From Bacillota bacterium (lineage in GTDB: Bacteria > Bacillota > Dethiobacteria > DTU022), in contig JAKPEE010000044.1 of NCBI GenBank assembly GCA_029552125.1, positions 1-37,693 on the forward strand: a stretch of DNA of 37,693 nt, given 5' to 3'. The position numbers and the translations under genes were made by a program. Positions 18,096-30,013 of this stretch are shown piece after piece. Under the pieces are notes generated by a model that saw only the letters and a program-made list of their open reading frames with translations, was not told where the DNA came from and did not search any database. The first letter of the stretch is position 1, and every line of letters begins with the position of its first letter.

Positions 18096-18506
18096 CTATT
18101 CCGCCGGCTGGAACCACAGGCCGGCAACGCGGTTGTCGCCATCAAAGACTACCCGGATATTAAGCTGCATTTCGGCGAACTCGGTGATCACATTCACCGC
18201 TGCATAGTCATCACCTTGTTCAACCCGCTTCTCCAGCTCGCCCTTGTATGGGCCCGCCTGCTGCAACAGCTGTTCCCAGGCTTGCTTCAGCTTTCGTTCC
18301 GGCATGGCTTTTTTCATCTGGGCGTTAAAGAAAGCGGCAGCGCTGCTGTAATCTTCATCGACCAGGTTGTCAATAAATTCTTCGGCGAGATCGGTGATTT
18401 CACCCTCCAGCGGAGGGCCGACCTCGGGTTCACCGCTGCAGGAAGCACCGTAGAGCGCCACCAGGGGCAGCAGCGCCAGCAACACGATCACCCGCTTCTT
18501 AACCAT
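18096..18506 (-). CDS. DUF3887 lipoprotein
   Basis: This is a secreted or membrane-anchored protein of 136 residues. A basic N-terminus (VKKR) and a hydrophobic stretch, VIVLLALLPLVALYGASC, end in a probable lipobox cysteine at residue 23, although the GASC form is not ideal. The mature part contains the DUF3887 pattern: FIDNLVDEDYSSAAAFFNAQM, then KLKQAWEQLLQQAGPYK, then a C-terminal beta-rich half ending RVAGLWFQPAE. Proteins of this family often carry an N-terminal domain of this kind and have no known activity. Its promoter is probably the extended -10 near 18605. Confidence 0.75.
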   Translation of the reverse strand: MVKKRVIVLLALLPLVALYGASCSGEPEVGPPLEGEITDLAEEFIDNLVDEDYSSAAAFFNAQMKKAMPERKLKQAWEQLLQQAGPYKGELEKRVEQGDDYAAVNVITEFAEMQLNIRVVFDGDNRVAGLWFQPAE

Positions 18507-18604
18507 GGAGGCTCCCCCTTTTCCTGCTTAAAATTCTTACAGTCCAAAAAGAACAAGCTCCTCATCAGCCCAACAACATATTTCCGCCATATACTACTGG
18601 CCAC

Positions 18605-18613
18605 ATTATAACA
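18605..18613 (-). promoter_or_regulatory. Extended -10 promoter for the DUF3887 gene
   Basis: On the minus strand the sequence reads TGTTATAAT, a TG-N-TATAAT extended -10 (TATAAT is the complement of 18605-18610). No convincing -35 is seen. It lies about 100 bases ahead of the lipoprotein ATG. Confidence 0.55.
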
Positions 18614-18728
18614 TAATCGAAACAGGCCTGCCCGGCAGGGCGGGGCATCTTTTTTCCGTGAAAGTGCATGACTGCCGCATACGGAGACAAACTAAAACTG
18701 ATCCATTAATCTTAAAAGAGGTGCCCCC

Positions 18729-19655
18729 GTGCAGCGTTTTTCAACCCTGGTAACACTGGTTTTATTTATGTTTATGCTCAGTTGGGTAGCCCAGGCTTTC
18801 CAGCAGGATCTTCCGCCGTTTCGCCCAACCCCGCGGAACGAAGCTTTGGAGTTTGAGCAACTCCAAAACGAACCAGAGCAATTATCAGAACGGATGACTC
18901 TGCCCTACCGGAACGGAAACGACCGGCCGGAGCCGGAGGCACCGCCCCCGCAGATCTTACCAACAAAACCGGCAAGCAATAAATCCAGGCCAATGGAGCC
19001 GTTACCCGGAAGCGAACCGGAAATATTTATTTCCGGCTCAGACCCGGACAGTATTCATTTCCTGTTGCTGGGGCGGACCTGGGACTGCAAAACAGTAGAT
19101 TTTTTAATGATCGTCACCTTGCATCACGGCAGCCATTCAATCCTTACCGCAGTGGACCCGGCCCTAGCCTATGATTTTAACGGGCTTACCATTCCCGCTG
19201 CGTCAATACTGCAGCATGGCGGTACATACGACGATTTGATCCGCGCCGCTACGGTTATTACCGGACTAAAGCCCCAGTTTTATATCGATTTAAATATTCA
19301 CGGCTTCATGGAAATGCTGGAATTGCTCGGGGGAATTGATCAAAATGTATACAGGACCCTGGTCCATACGGAAAGCCAAATAGCAATAAATGCCGGTGAT
19401 CTGGACGGAGCTGAGCTCTTAAGCCTGCTGAAGGATCCGGAAATCAATGTTAAGGACAAGGAAAAACTGATCATCGCGCTGCTTATTACGGCCAGGGATA
19501 TCCAACACACTACCCTTGGTTTGAAGCTGTTATGGACCGGATATTGTAATATCAATACAAATTTGAGGCTGAGCGACCTGCTGGAATTACGCCGCGTTAC
19601 CCAGGAAATCTCACCGACCCGGGTTATTTTGAGAGAAATCAGGGCTTCCGGATAA
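18729..19655 (+). CDS. Divergent LytR-CpsA-Psr (LCP) domain protein
   Basis: This is a secreted, probably membrane-anchored protein of 308 residues. The N-terminal hydrophobic segment LVTLVLFMFMLSWVAQAF is followed by a long proline- and glutamate-rich linker to about residue 100. The remaining part has the LCP layout: DSIHFLLLGRTWDCKTVDFL, then ILTAVDPAL, IPAASILQHGG, and GFMEMLELLGGID, which matches the LCP gf..lv..lGGvd strand. LCP proteins attach glycopolymers to peptidoglycan, but the arginine and aspartate residues of RSDT and SIPRD are absent here, so catalysis is doubtful. GTG 18729 has AGAGGTG upstream. It is monocistronic and lies between a lipoprotein gene and nifJ. Confidence 0.65.
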   Translation: MQRFSTLVTLVLFMFMLSWVAQAFQQDLPPFRPTPRNEALEFEQLQNEPEQLSERMTLPYRNGNDRPEPEAPPPQILPTKPASNKSRPMEPLPGSEPEIFISGSDPDSIHFLLLGRTWDCKTVDFLMIVTLHHGSHSILTAVDPALAYDFNGLTIPAASILQHGGTYDDLIRAATVITGLKPQFYIDLNIHGFMEMLELLGGIDQNVYRTLVHTESQIAINAGDLDGAELLSLLKDPEINVKDKEKLIIALLITARDIQHTTLGLKLLWTGYCNINTNLRLSDLLELRRVTQEISPTRVILREIRASG

Positions 19656-19747
19656 CAGCAGCCAGATTTGCTTCATAAATAATTCTTCCCACGAGAATTT
19701 TATCGGTCATTTTATGCCCCAATTCGCGGCTAAACCGCATCTCCGGG

Positions 19748-19776
19748 TTGAGAAGTTCGCGTTGAAGTGGTAAGAT
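19748..19776 (+). promoter_or_regulatory. Likely promoter of nifJ
   Basis: TTGAGA at 19748-19753 is spaced 17 bases from TAAGAT at 19771-19776, giving a leader of about 60 bases that ends in GGAGGT seven bases before the ATG. Confidence 0.5.
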
Positions 19777-19816
19777 AAAGCGGGATTGTTGGCAGTTTTT
19801 TTTGGATTTATTTTAA

Positions 19817-23359
<3,543 letters not shown>

Positions 23360-23381
23360 TAATTAAGGTTAAAAATTTTCC

Positions 23382-23406
23382 GGGGCGGCTGATGCCGCCC
23401 CTTTTT
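23382..23406 (+). terminator. Terminator of nifJ
   Basis: GGGGCGGC (23382-23389), loop TGAT and GCCGCCCC (23394-23401) form a perfect eight-base-pair stem followed by five T. The neighbouring minus-strand nitroreductase ends 13 bases away, and an A/T run on the other side allows bidirectional use. Confidence 0.9.
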
Positions 23407-23418
23407 ATATTTTATGAA

Positions 23419-24057
23419 CTAAAGCTGCTGATGCTTCCTGCCACCCGTTTCCTTTACTTTCAAAAGTATCTCCTCCGCAGAGAGGCGCGGGCGGGGCGGC
23501 GGCGCTTCGTCAGGATAGCCGACCGGCAGCAGGGCCACTACTTCAATTTCGGGCGGCAATCCTAAGACTTCCTTGACCATGGCAGGGTTAAACAGGCGGA
23601 CCCAGCAACTGCCCAGCCCCAGGGCCGCGGCCTGTAAAACCATATGTTCCACGGCTATGCCCAAATCAAGGTAGGCCGTAGCGGGGATAACCACGTCATC
23701 GATTTTTTCCGGCATTTTACGGTTGTAAATATAGCCGGCGGCTTCACGGGAAACCACTCCGGCATCGACCAGTTCACCCATACGCTGTTCTACAACTTTG
23801 CGGATGAAGGCACTCTTGTCCAGGCAGCAGACAAACACAGCCGGTGCCGCCGTGACAAAAGGCTGAACTACGGCCCCGGAAATTTTCTCCCGCTCTTCTT
23901 TCTCTGTGAGAAGCAAAAAACGCCAGGACTGCCGGTTTGTTCCCGAAGGCGCCAACCGGGCCCCCTCCAGGATTAAGGCCAGATCTTCCGGTGAAACCGG
24001 CCGATCTTGAAACTTGCGAATAGAACGGCGATTGTCAATTATTTCATGCAACTCCAT
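23419..24057 (-). CDS. Nitroreductase family protein
   Basis: This FMN-dependent NAD(P)H oxidoreductase has 212 residues. The nitroreductase fold is marked by RRSIRKFQDRPVSPEDL at the N-terminus, with the FMN-binding RRSIRKF; then ARLAPSGTNRQSW, and the helix LGIAVEHMVLQAAALGLGSCWV, followed by GLPPEIEVVALLPVGYP. The substrate is unknown; candidates are quinones, flavins or nitro compounds. AAGGAGG lies eight bases ahead of its ATG. It is followed by the nifJ terminator. A second nitroreductase occurs at 34268-34810; the two end in a similar P-R-P-R...EEI segment, so they are paralogues. Confidence 0.88.
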   Translation of the reverse strand: MELHEIIDNRRSIRKFQDRPVSPEDLALILEGARLAPSGTNRQSWRFLLLTEKEEREKISGAVVQPFVTAAPAVFVCCLDKSAFIRKVVEQRMGELVDAGVVSREAAGYIYNRKMPEKIDDVVIPATAYLDLGIAVEHMVLQAAALGLGSCWVRLFNPAMVKEVLGLPPEIEVVALLPVGYPDEAPPPRPRLSAEEILLKVKETGGRKHQQL

Positions 24058-24115
24058 AATCGTCCTCCTTCATCACCTGGACTGTGGCAGGAGTCTCCAG
24101 CATACCAATATTTTA

Positions 24116-24928
24116 TTACCTTCCTGATCGCCAACCGCGGCCAAATTTGCTAAAAAAACCGCCGCGCATTTTTTTTAGCACCGGTCCGGAAAGAGTTTGC
24201 CGGCAAGCTTCGTAACCCCGCTCAATCAGCAAAGAGCCTTGGCTCACATCCCAGGCCGAGATACCATTAAGGGCCGGCTTTACTAACAAATCGGCATAGC
24301 TATGGCAGGCCCGCCGCTGATTCCACTGAATAATCTCGTAGGCTTGGATCAATACTTCAAAAATATTTTGTGGTGCTTCCGTCAACTTTTTTTCCGCAGC
24401 GTTGACATCCACTGCGACAACCATGTCCATGCCTTTTTCTTTCAAAAGCCTGGCCGGGACATTGTCGAGGACACCCCCGTCAACCAAAAGCCGGCCATTT
24501 GTTTTTACCGGAGTAAAAATGCCGGGAATAGCGCAGCTGGCCCGGATCGCAACTGCCACCAGGCCGCTGTCTAGAATTACCTCTTCACCCTTTAGCAGGT
24601 CCACCGCATTGATGAGAAGCGGTATCTTTAATTCAGAAAAATTAATATCACCGATATAACTTTTAATTAATTTTTCCAGCAAAGTTGAGTCAACCAGACC
24701 ATAGCGCGGCAGAGTCAGCTTAAAGAGATCTTTCCAGGAAAAAGACAAGGCGATCTTTTCTATATCGTCCAGGGGAATACCGGCACAATAAAGGCCGGCT
24801 ATAATACTGCCGGCGCTGGTGCCCGCCAGACAGGAAAGTTTAATATGCTGCTCTTCCAGGTACTTTAAAACGCCGATATGGGCTATGCCCCGGGCCACAC
24901 CGCCACTCAAGGCCAGGCCAATTTTCAT
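24116..24928 (-). CDS. Patatin-like phospholipase (RssA/NTE type)
   Basis: This is a serine lipid acyl-hydrolase of 270 residues. The oxyanion loop SGGVARGIAHIGV is at 8-20, the nucleophile S38 lies in GTSAG, and the second dyad member D150 in DGG. The rest, including IRASCAIPGIFTPV and DGGVLDNVPAR, is typical of bacterial patatins of the RssA group. There is no signal peptide. AAAGGG precedes the ATG by about 10 bases. A promoter is proposed at 24969-24997. The C-terminus is basic (KKMRGGFFSKFGRGWRSGR), which may associate it with the membrane. Confidence 0.9.
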   Translation of the reverse strand: MKIGLALSGGVARGIAHIGVLKYLEEQHIKLSCLAGTSAGSIIAGLYCAGIPLDDIEKIALSFSWKDLFKLTLPRYGLVDSTLLEKLIKSYIGDINFSELKIPLLINAVDLLKGEEVILDSGLVAVAIRASCAIPGIFTPVKTNGRLLVDGGVLDNVPARLLKEKGMDMVVAVDVNAAEKKLTEAPQNIFEVLIQAYEIIQWNQRRACHSYADLLVKPALNGISAWDVSQGSLLIERGYEACRQTLSGPVLKKMRGGFFSKFGRGWRSGR

Positions 24929-24968
24929 GGTAAGCGGACCCTTTCATGCCTGTTTGCTGGAACCTTAT

Positions 24969-24997
24969 TCTATATTTTGCGCAAAAATTCCTTCCAA
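24969..24997 (-). promoter_or_regulatory. Possible promoter of the patatin-like gene
   Basis: On the minus strand TTGGAA (24992-24997) and TATAGA (24969-24974) are spaced 17 bases, about 40 bases upstream of the ATG. Both boxes match consensus at four of six positions. Confidence 0.4.
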
Positions 24998-25029
24998 CAA
25001 ACTAACCGGGTAGATGTGGCCTCTGGGAA

Positions 25030-26082
25030 CTAAAACTCCAGATCAAGCATCTTGCAGACATGTTCAATACGATTACAAACGCTCACTTTATCAGAACCGG
25101 CAAAAAGTAAGCCTACAGCCTGATTGCTATCATTAACCAGCAGAGAGCCGCTGTCACCCGGGCGGGATACCGCGGTGGTAATCAACTGGTCCACGAAATA
25201 AACCTGCTCACCCGGAGCCATGGTAATAAAAAGGCTGACATCTTCCGCGATAACCTTGCCCTTGACCAGGCCGCTGGTCCTGCCGCTGAAGGCAACCTTG
25301 TGGCCAACAGAAACCTCAGCGGTGCCGCTTACCGGTCCCAACCCCAGGATCTGCCCGCTCAGTTCGTCTTCGTTTAGCGGCTCCGCCACCGCGGCATCAA
25401 CCAGGTTACCCCGTTCATTAGCCCTTAGCAGGCTGACCCGGTACTGCGGCGCAAAAAGAGAAATGACTTTATTGAGCGCATTTTCCCATAACCCAGCCGT
25501 GGCGCACTGTGAACGCTGGTACGTTTTATGCAAGGGCACAAATCGCTTTAACGTGGCAATAGTATCCCTGTTTTTGGTGCCTCCGTCGTATGCTCCAGGT
25601 TGTAATATCGCGTCTCCCACAGCAGCTCTACCATCGTTTCCCGAGCTGGAATTGGCCAAAACATGATTATTGGAAAGAATCAGGCGCCGGCCGGTTCGTT
25701 TATCTTTGACCACCGCACCCAGTGTCCCCGCGGTAATGCGGTAGTGGCCGATACTGACACCCCCGGGCGCAGGGCGGTAACGCAGGAAGCGATTCATAGA
25801 ACCGCCAGCCCGGTCAAAAGGCTGTTCTTCCTCTTCATCCTCCAGAAAGCGAACTTCGCCGATTTCAAGAACATCTACTACCTGCCCCCTCAACGAGCGC
25901 GGGACTAAAGCATCACCCGGCAGTTCGTCCTTTGGCTTTTTTTCCGTTACCAGGACTACGATAGCCTCGTCTCCTGTTGTTCGGCCATCCTTATGACGGA
26001 AACCCTTACCCACACCGATGACATTGGGTTTACTCAATAAATCCTGCCTGCACTTTTTGCTGAGCTTTATTTTGTTCTTCAT
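25030..26082 (-). CDS. Chymotrypsin-fold serine protease, apparently cytoplasmic
   Basis: This 350-residue protein has the catalytic triad of trypsin-like peptidases: H140 in LSNNHVLANS, D229 in NLVDAAVAEP, and S311 in RPGDSGSLLVN. Before the protease domain is a segment (about 18-75), NVIGVGKGFRHKDGRTTGDE then IVVLVTEKKPKDELP, seen in related stand-alone peptidases. There is no signal peptide or membrane helix, so it should act in the cytoplasm, unusual for this fold without a secretion signal. A GAGGG binding site lies ahead of ATG 26082. It is downstream of DUF1659 and DUF2922, separated from them by a strong hairpin. Its target is unknown. Confidence 0.8.
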   Translation of the reverse strand: MKNKIKLSKKCRQDLLSKPNVIGVGKGFRHKDGRTTGDEAIVVLVTEKKPKDELPGDALVPRSLRGQVVDVLEIGEVRFLEDEEEEQPFDRAGGSMNRFLRYRPAPGGVSIGHYRITAGTLGAVVKDKRTGRRLILSNNHVLANSSSGNDGRAAVGDAILQPGAYDGGTKNRDTIATLKRFVPLHKTYQRSQCATAGLWENALNKVISLFAPQYRVSLLRANERGNLVDAAVAEPLNEDELSGQILGLGPVSGTAEVSVGHKVAFSGRTSGLVKGKVIAEDVSLFITMAPGEQVYFVDQLITTAVSRPGDSGSLLVNDSNQAVGLLFAGSDKVSVCNRIEHVCKMLDLEF

Positions 26083-26160
26083 TGTCCAACCCTCACTTTC
26101 AGCAACACCTGATAATTCAGACTATGCACAAGCAGGACTTTCGGTTCATCATATGAAGCA

Positions 26161-26190
26161 AGGCGCCCGGCCTGCGCTTGCCGGGCGCCT
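26161..26190 (-). terminator. Hairpin between DUF2922 and the protease gene
   Basis: AGGCGCCCGGC (26161-26171) pairs perfectly over 11 bases with GCCGGGCGCCT (26180-26190). On the minus strand it follows the DUF2922 stop by seven bases, with only a weak T-rich tail (TTGCTTC). It may therefore end most transcripts of the DUF1659-DUF2922 pair or act as a stabilising or attenuating hairpin before the protease gene. Confidence 0.6.
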
Positions 26191-26197
26191 GAATTTC

Positions 26198-26416
26198 TTA
26201 GAATTCTACCAGGGTCTCGACTTCCCGGGATACCACCTGGGCTCTTACCGCTTCTGCCAAAGCGCCTCCGGAAGTGCTGAAAATATTCCGTCCCAGAATA
26301 TTGGTCATAACAGTCTCCACTTCTGCCGCCAGCAAATCTTCACGGGCGTCGGCAACAGATACGGTGACATTACGGCCATCCGTGTTACGAAAAACCATTT
26401 GCAAAGTCCGGCTCAT
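26198..26416 (-). CDS. DUF2922 family protein
   Basis: This small protein of 72 residues matches DUF2922 of Firmicutes: SRTLQMVFRNTDGRNVTVSV, then DAREDLLAAEVETVMTNIL, a probable beta-hairpin and helix. The start is ATG 26416, six bases after GGAGGG; the GTG two codons upstream abuts the binding site and is rejected. DUF2922 and DUF1659 are commonly encoded together; no function is known. The gap after DUF1659 is 44 bases. Confidence 0.85.
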   Translation of the reverse strand: MSRTLQMVFRNTDGRNVTVSVADAREDLLAAEVETVMTNILGRNIFSTSGGALAEAVRAQVVSREVETLVEF

Positions 26417-26460
26417 CTTCACCCTCCTTTCACCAAATGTCTAGGCGTTAATTTCAAATG

Positions 26461-26688
26461 CTACACTTCTTCCTCCAGCTCCAGTTCATCTACCCGGCGG
26501 ATTACATCCAGTTCGTGTATCTGCAGCGAGGCCAGTTCTGATCCGGTGTCAAAAAGATCTTGATTATCGGCTGTAGGGATAATGTTGGAGTAAGAACGGG
26601 TACGGATAATGGGATTTCCGCTACCGTCAAAACCCATCCTCAAGCGAAGCTGCAACCGGGTGTTCAGGTGAGTTGCTGTCACCGGCAT
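26461..26688 (-). CDS. DUF1659 family protein
   Basis: This 75-residue protein matches DUF1659: TATHLNTRLQLRLRMGFDGSG, then RTRSYSNIIPTADNQDLFD, and ends in a glutamate-rich tail. The start ATG 26688 is preceded by a perfect AAAGGAGGTGAT ribosome binding site, complementary to the 16S tail over at least 12 bases, so high translation is likely. The open frame extends further upstream, but only this start has a binding site. It is the first gene of DUF1659-DUF2922, followed by the protease. The function is unknown. Confidence 0.85.
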   Translation of the reverse strand: MPVTATHLNTRLQLRLRMGFDGSGNPIIRTRSYSNIIPTADNQDLFDTGSELASLQIHELDVIRRVDELELEEEV

Positions 26689-26893
26689 TTCATCACCTCC
26701 TTTCCTGCCCGGCTTTAAAGTAACTATAAATAAACCTGGTACTACGGTAAAATGGTGACCGGCCCATACTCGCACTGCCAGCAAGGTGTACCTGCTTCCG
26801 CCGCTTTAACTGTCATCATGAAAAGAGTGCTGGTTACGGGAAAACAGACAGACAATTGCCAATTAAACCATCTTTAATAACCTTTTTTTGTCT

Positions 26894-26922
26894 TTGGCAT
26901 TTACATGCAGGTATGATATATT
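26894..26922 (+). promoter_or_regulatory. Promoter of the pnt operon
   Basis: TTGGCA (26894-26899) and TATATT (26917-26922) are separated by 17 bases, giving a leader of about 70 bases. The rest of the 26689-26997 divergent intergenic stretch holds no gene that I can support. Confidence 0.65.
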
Positions 26923-26997
26923 TGAATAGATGAAGAAATTTATACAAAAACTTTAAATCCCTTGCGGGTAAGTATAATTCTCAAGGAGGATCATAAA

Positions 26998-28185
26998 ATG
27001 CAGTATCAGGGTGTAACCATAGCAATTCCCAGGGAGATTATGCCCGGGGAAAGAAGAGTGGCCGCGACTCCGGAAACAGTAAGCCTGCTGATCAAGCAGG
27101 GCGCCAAGGTTGTAATTGAAACAGGCGCCGGCATCGGTTCTTTTATTGAGGACAGTAGTTATAGCCAGGCCGGCGCAATAATTATGGACAACCGTTCTGA
27201 ACTTTTTAAAAAAGGTGACATCCTGTTAAAAGTTAAGGAACCGCTTTACTGCAAAGACCTTGACATACATGAGGCCGAATTAATTCCGGATGGAAGAACA
27301 CTAATATGTTTTTTACACCCTGCCAATCCAGCCAACCACGAAACCGTCCGCATCCTGTCACGCAAGAATATAACCAGCTTTACCCTGGACGGAATTCCTC
27401 GAATATCTGCGGCTCAAAGAATGGACGCTCTGACTACCATGAGTACAATTGCCGGCTACAAGGCAGTGATTATTGCCGCCAACCGGTTGTTGCGCTTTAT
27501 CCCCATGATGCCTACTTCATTGGGAGTGATTCAACCGGCCAAGGTGATGGTGATCGGTGTAGGGGTAGCCGGCCTGCAGGCTATCGCCACAGCCAAACGG
27601 CTGGGCGCCAAAGTAAAAGCCCTGGATATCAGGCCGGAAGCCAGGGAGCAGGCGTTAAGTCTTGGAGCAGAGCTTGTGCCTTTTGAAATTCCGCCTGAGC
27701 TGGCCGTAGGAAAAGGAGGCTACGCCCGGCGCCTGCCTGAAGAATGGTACCGCAAAGAGCGTGAAGCAATCCAGCCGCATCTTCAGGACTGTGATGCCGT
27801 TATACTTACAGCCCTGGTGCCCGGTGAAAAGGCTCCTCTACTTATCGATGAGGCCATGGTTAAAACCATGAAAAAAGGATCATGCATCGTCGACATAGCT
27901 ATTGATCAGGGTGGCAACTGCGCCCTCACCCGCAGCGGTGAAGAATATACCTATGAAGGGATTACCATTAGTGGTATCGCCAATATACCGGCCAGCCTGG
28001 CCATCGATGCAACCTGGATGTTTGCCCAAAACGTGTTGCACTTTTTAAGCCACGTGGTGCGCGACGGTAAAGTAATAACTGATACCTCGGATCCAATTAT
28101 TGGCGGCACCCTGGTAACCAAAGACAACAAGATTGTGCACAGGGGAACACTTCTGGCGATGAACCTGGATCCAGATAACATCTAA
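26998..28185 (+). CDS. pntAA: Proton-translocating NAD(P) transhydrogenase, alpha subunit part 1
   Basis: This NAD(H)-binding subunit (domain I) belongs to the membrane transhydrogenase, which couples hydride transfer between NADH and NADP+ to proton movement. The 395-residue protein opens GVTIAIPREIMPGERRVAATPE, the alanine dehydrogenase/PNT N-terminal motif, with the Rossmann loop VIGVGVAGLQAIATAKRLGA near 180 and LDIRPEAREQ after it. GSCIVDIAIDQGGNC is also conserved. The start is ATG 26998 after AAGGAGG; the upstream frame from 26962 lacks a site. It is the split form: this gene, pntAB and pntB are separate, as in many bacteria outside the enterics. Confidence 0.93.
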   Translation: MQYQGVTIAIPREIMPGERRVAATPETVSLLIKQGAKVVIETGAGIGSFIEDSSYSQAGAIIMDNRSELFKKGDILLKVKEPLYCKDLDIHEAELIPDGRTLICFLHPANPANHETVRILSRKNITSFTLDGIPRISAAQRMDALTTMSTIAGYKAVIIAANRLLRFIPMMPTSLGVIQPAKVMVIGVGVAGLQAIATAKRLGAKVKALDIRPEAREQALSLGAELVPFEIPPELAVGKGGYARRLPEEWYRKEREAIQPHLQDCDAVILTALVPGEKAPLLIDEAMVKTMKKGSCIVDIAIDQGGNCALTRSGEEYTYEGITISGIANIPASLAIDATWMFAQNVLHFLSHVVRDGKVITDTSDPIIGGTLVTKDNKIVHRGTLLAMNLDPDNI

Positions 28186-28222
28186 ATCAGGCTACTGCTG
28201 CAAGTAAGGGAGGTTAGATATT

Positions 28223-28522
28223 ATGGTTGCTGCCCTACTCTTATTTCTGGTAGCTGCAGCGATTTTAGGCTACCGGATCATCTCAGCGGTACCGCCCATG
28301 TTGCATACACCCCTGATGTCGGGCATGAATGCTCTTTCAGGAATTACTATTTTGGGGACGCTTGCTGTATTTTCGACGGCAACCACCGCCCCGCTCAAAG
28401 CTCTTGCCGGAACAGCCCTTATACTGGCCATGCTCAATGTGGCGGGCGGATATTGGGTTACAGACAGAATGCTCGGTTTTTTTAAAGGCAAAGAAAGCGC
28501 CCCGGAAAAGGAGAAAGCATAA
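28223..28522 (+). CDS. pntAB: NAD(P) transhydrogenase, alpha subunit part 2
   Basis: This small membrane subunit of 99 residues forms the alpha-side helices of the proton channel. It has three hydrophobic segments: LLLFLVAAAILGYRII, then TILGTLAVF, and LAGTALILAMLNVAGGYWV. The loop VPPMLHTPLMSGMNALSG is highly conserved in PntAB. GGGAGG precedes ATG 28223. The stop is immediately followed by the pntB ATG. Confidence 0.92.
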   Translation: MVAALLLFLVAAAILGYRIISAVPPMLHTPLMSGMNALSGITILGTLAVFSTATTAPLKALAGTALILAMLNVAGGYWVTDRMLGFFKGKESAPEKEKA

Positions 28523-29890
28523 ATGGCGGTAACAATCATCATTTCGGCTGTGCTAATTGCAGGGTTTTTGGCAGGCTTGCGGTTGATGCAAAACCCCGCT
28601 ACGGCTCGAAACGGTAACAGGCTAAGCGCTTTGTGCATGGCTCTGGCTATTCTTTTTACGATTAATGAATTGGGTATATGGAATAGCGTTTCGACATGGA
28701 TTTTAATCGTTATCGGCAGCGTTGCGGGTATTTTGCTGGGGCAGAAAGTAATGATGATTCAAATGCCCCAACTGGTAGCGTTGCTGAACGGTTTTGGAGG
28801 AGCAGCCTCGGCCATCGTTGCCGCTACCTCCTTATCCTTAACCGCCAATCCGGGTGCACTGGTTGTTTTAACCGCAGCGCTAGCCCTGGCAGTGGGATCT
28901 ATTACCTTTTTCGGCAGCGCTATTGCCGCTTTAAAACTACAGGGTACAGTTTCCCAAAAAACAGTTTCGTTAAAAGGGCATCGCTACTGGTTGGGTGCCC
29001 TTCTCGCCGCCGGTTTACTGCTGATTATCCTGAGCATTTTTTACCCGGGCCCACTTTTCTATGTCATCGCCGTGCTCTTTTCCATTTACGGTGTTTTAAT
29101 GACGCTGCGAGTCGGCGGTGCCGATATGCCGATTATCATTTCCTTTCTAAATTCCCTGTCAGGCATTGCCGCCGCCATTTGCGGACTTGCTGTATACAAT
29201 ATTCTGCTTGCCGGAGCGGGGGCCCTGGTCGGAGTGGCGGGGATGATCTTAACCCAGTTGATGTGCAAAGCCATGAATAGAAATTTACAGGCTGTGCTGA
29301 GCGGCTTTAGCGGTGCCACACCCGTACCTGGCACGCCGCAGCCTGAAGAACCTGGACCGCAGGCTCAATCGCTTAAAGAAGAGCAGATTCCCGATCTGGT
29401 AAGGGAGGCCCAAAAAGTAATCTTTGTTCCCGGCTACGGCATGGCCGTATCCCAGGCGCAACAGCAGGTAAAGGACCTGATTGATGTGCTGGAAAGCAGG
29501 GGTAAGACTGTAAAAATTGCCATACACCCGGTGGCCGGGAGAATGCCCGGGCATATGAATGTCCTTCTGGCCGAAGTAGGCGTTCCCTATGAAATGCTTT
29601 ACGATATGGATACAATCAACCCCGAATTTGCTGAAACTGATCTGGTTATCGTTGTTGGCGCCTGCGATGTGATCAACCCCGCCGCAAACAGCGCCGAAGG
29701 CACACCCATCTATGGCATGCCTATTTTAGAGGTTGAGAAAGCCCGCCATATTCTGATTTTCAACCTGGATGCCAGACCGGGCTACTCCTGTGTAGAAAAT
29801 TCACTTTACAGCAAACAAAATGTCCTTACCGTCTGGGGTGATGCCAAAGAGACAGTGGCCAGGGTAACTGCTTCCCTGGGTGAAGAATAG
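28523..29890 (+). CDS. pntB: NAD(P) transhydrogenase, beta subunit
   Basis: This membrane subunit of 455 residues contains about nine transmembrane helices followed by the NADP(H)-binding domain. The membrane part includes MPQLVALLNGFGGAASAIVA and DMPIIISFLNSLSGIAAA. The C-terminal domain, from about 285, includes VIFVPGYGMAVSQAQQQVKDL and IHPVAGRMPGHMNVLLAEVG, the NADP-binding signature, and VVGACDVINPAANS. Spacing to pntAB is zero bases. The operon ends at the hairpin at 29955. It would supply NADPH at the expense of the proton gradient, or run in reverse. Confidence 0.94.
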   Translation: MAVTIIISAVLIAGFLAGLRLMQNPATARNGNRLSALCMALAILFTINELGIWNSVSTWILIVIGSVAGILLGQKVMMIQMPQLVALLNGFGGAASAIVAATSLSLTANPGALVVLTAALALAVGSITFFGSAIAALKLQGTVSQKTVSLKGHRYWLGALLAAGLLLIILSIFYPGPLFYVIAVLFSIYGVLMTLRVGGADMPIIISFLNSLSGIAAAICGLAVYNILLAGAGALVGVAGMILTQLMCKAMNRNLQAVLSGFSGATPVPGTPQPEEPGPQAQSLKEEQIPDLVREAQKVIFVPGYGMAVSQAQQQVKDLIDVLESRGKTVKIAIHPVAGRMPGHMNVLLAEVGVPYEMLYDMDTINPEFAETDLVIVVGACDVINPAANSAEGTPIYGMPILEVEKARHILIFNLDARPGYSCVENSLYSKQNVLTVWGDAKETVARVTASLGEE

Positions 29891-29954
29891 AAACGAGGAA
29901 ACGATATTTAAATCAACAGCAAGCAAGTTATCCATTCTATTCACAATAAAAGCA

Positions 29955-29988
29955 AAGGGCTGCCATGGGCGAGGCAGCCCTTCTTCTT
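29955..29988 (+). terminator. Terminator of the pnt operon
   Basis: AAGGGCTGCC (29955-29964) and GGCAGCCCTT (29973-29982) form a perfect 10-base stem followed by CTTCTT. On the minus strand a T-rich tail also follows, so it may once have ended the broken gene at 30014-30082 as well. Confidence 0.8.
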
Positions 29989-30013
29989 GCAGCTGCGGGA
30001 AAAGGGGCCATGG

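Noticed and set aside
18057-18611. 184-residue plus-strand open frame
   Set aside because: It is antisense to the DUF3887 lipoprotein gene and runs through that gene's terminator.
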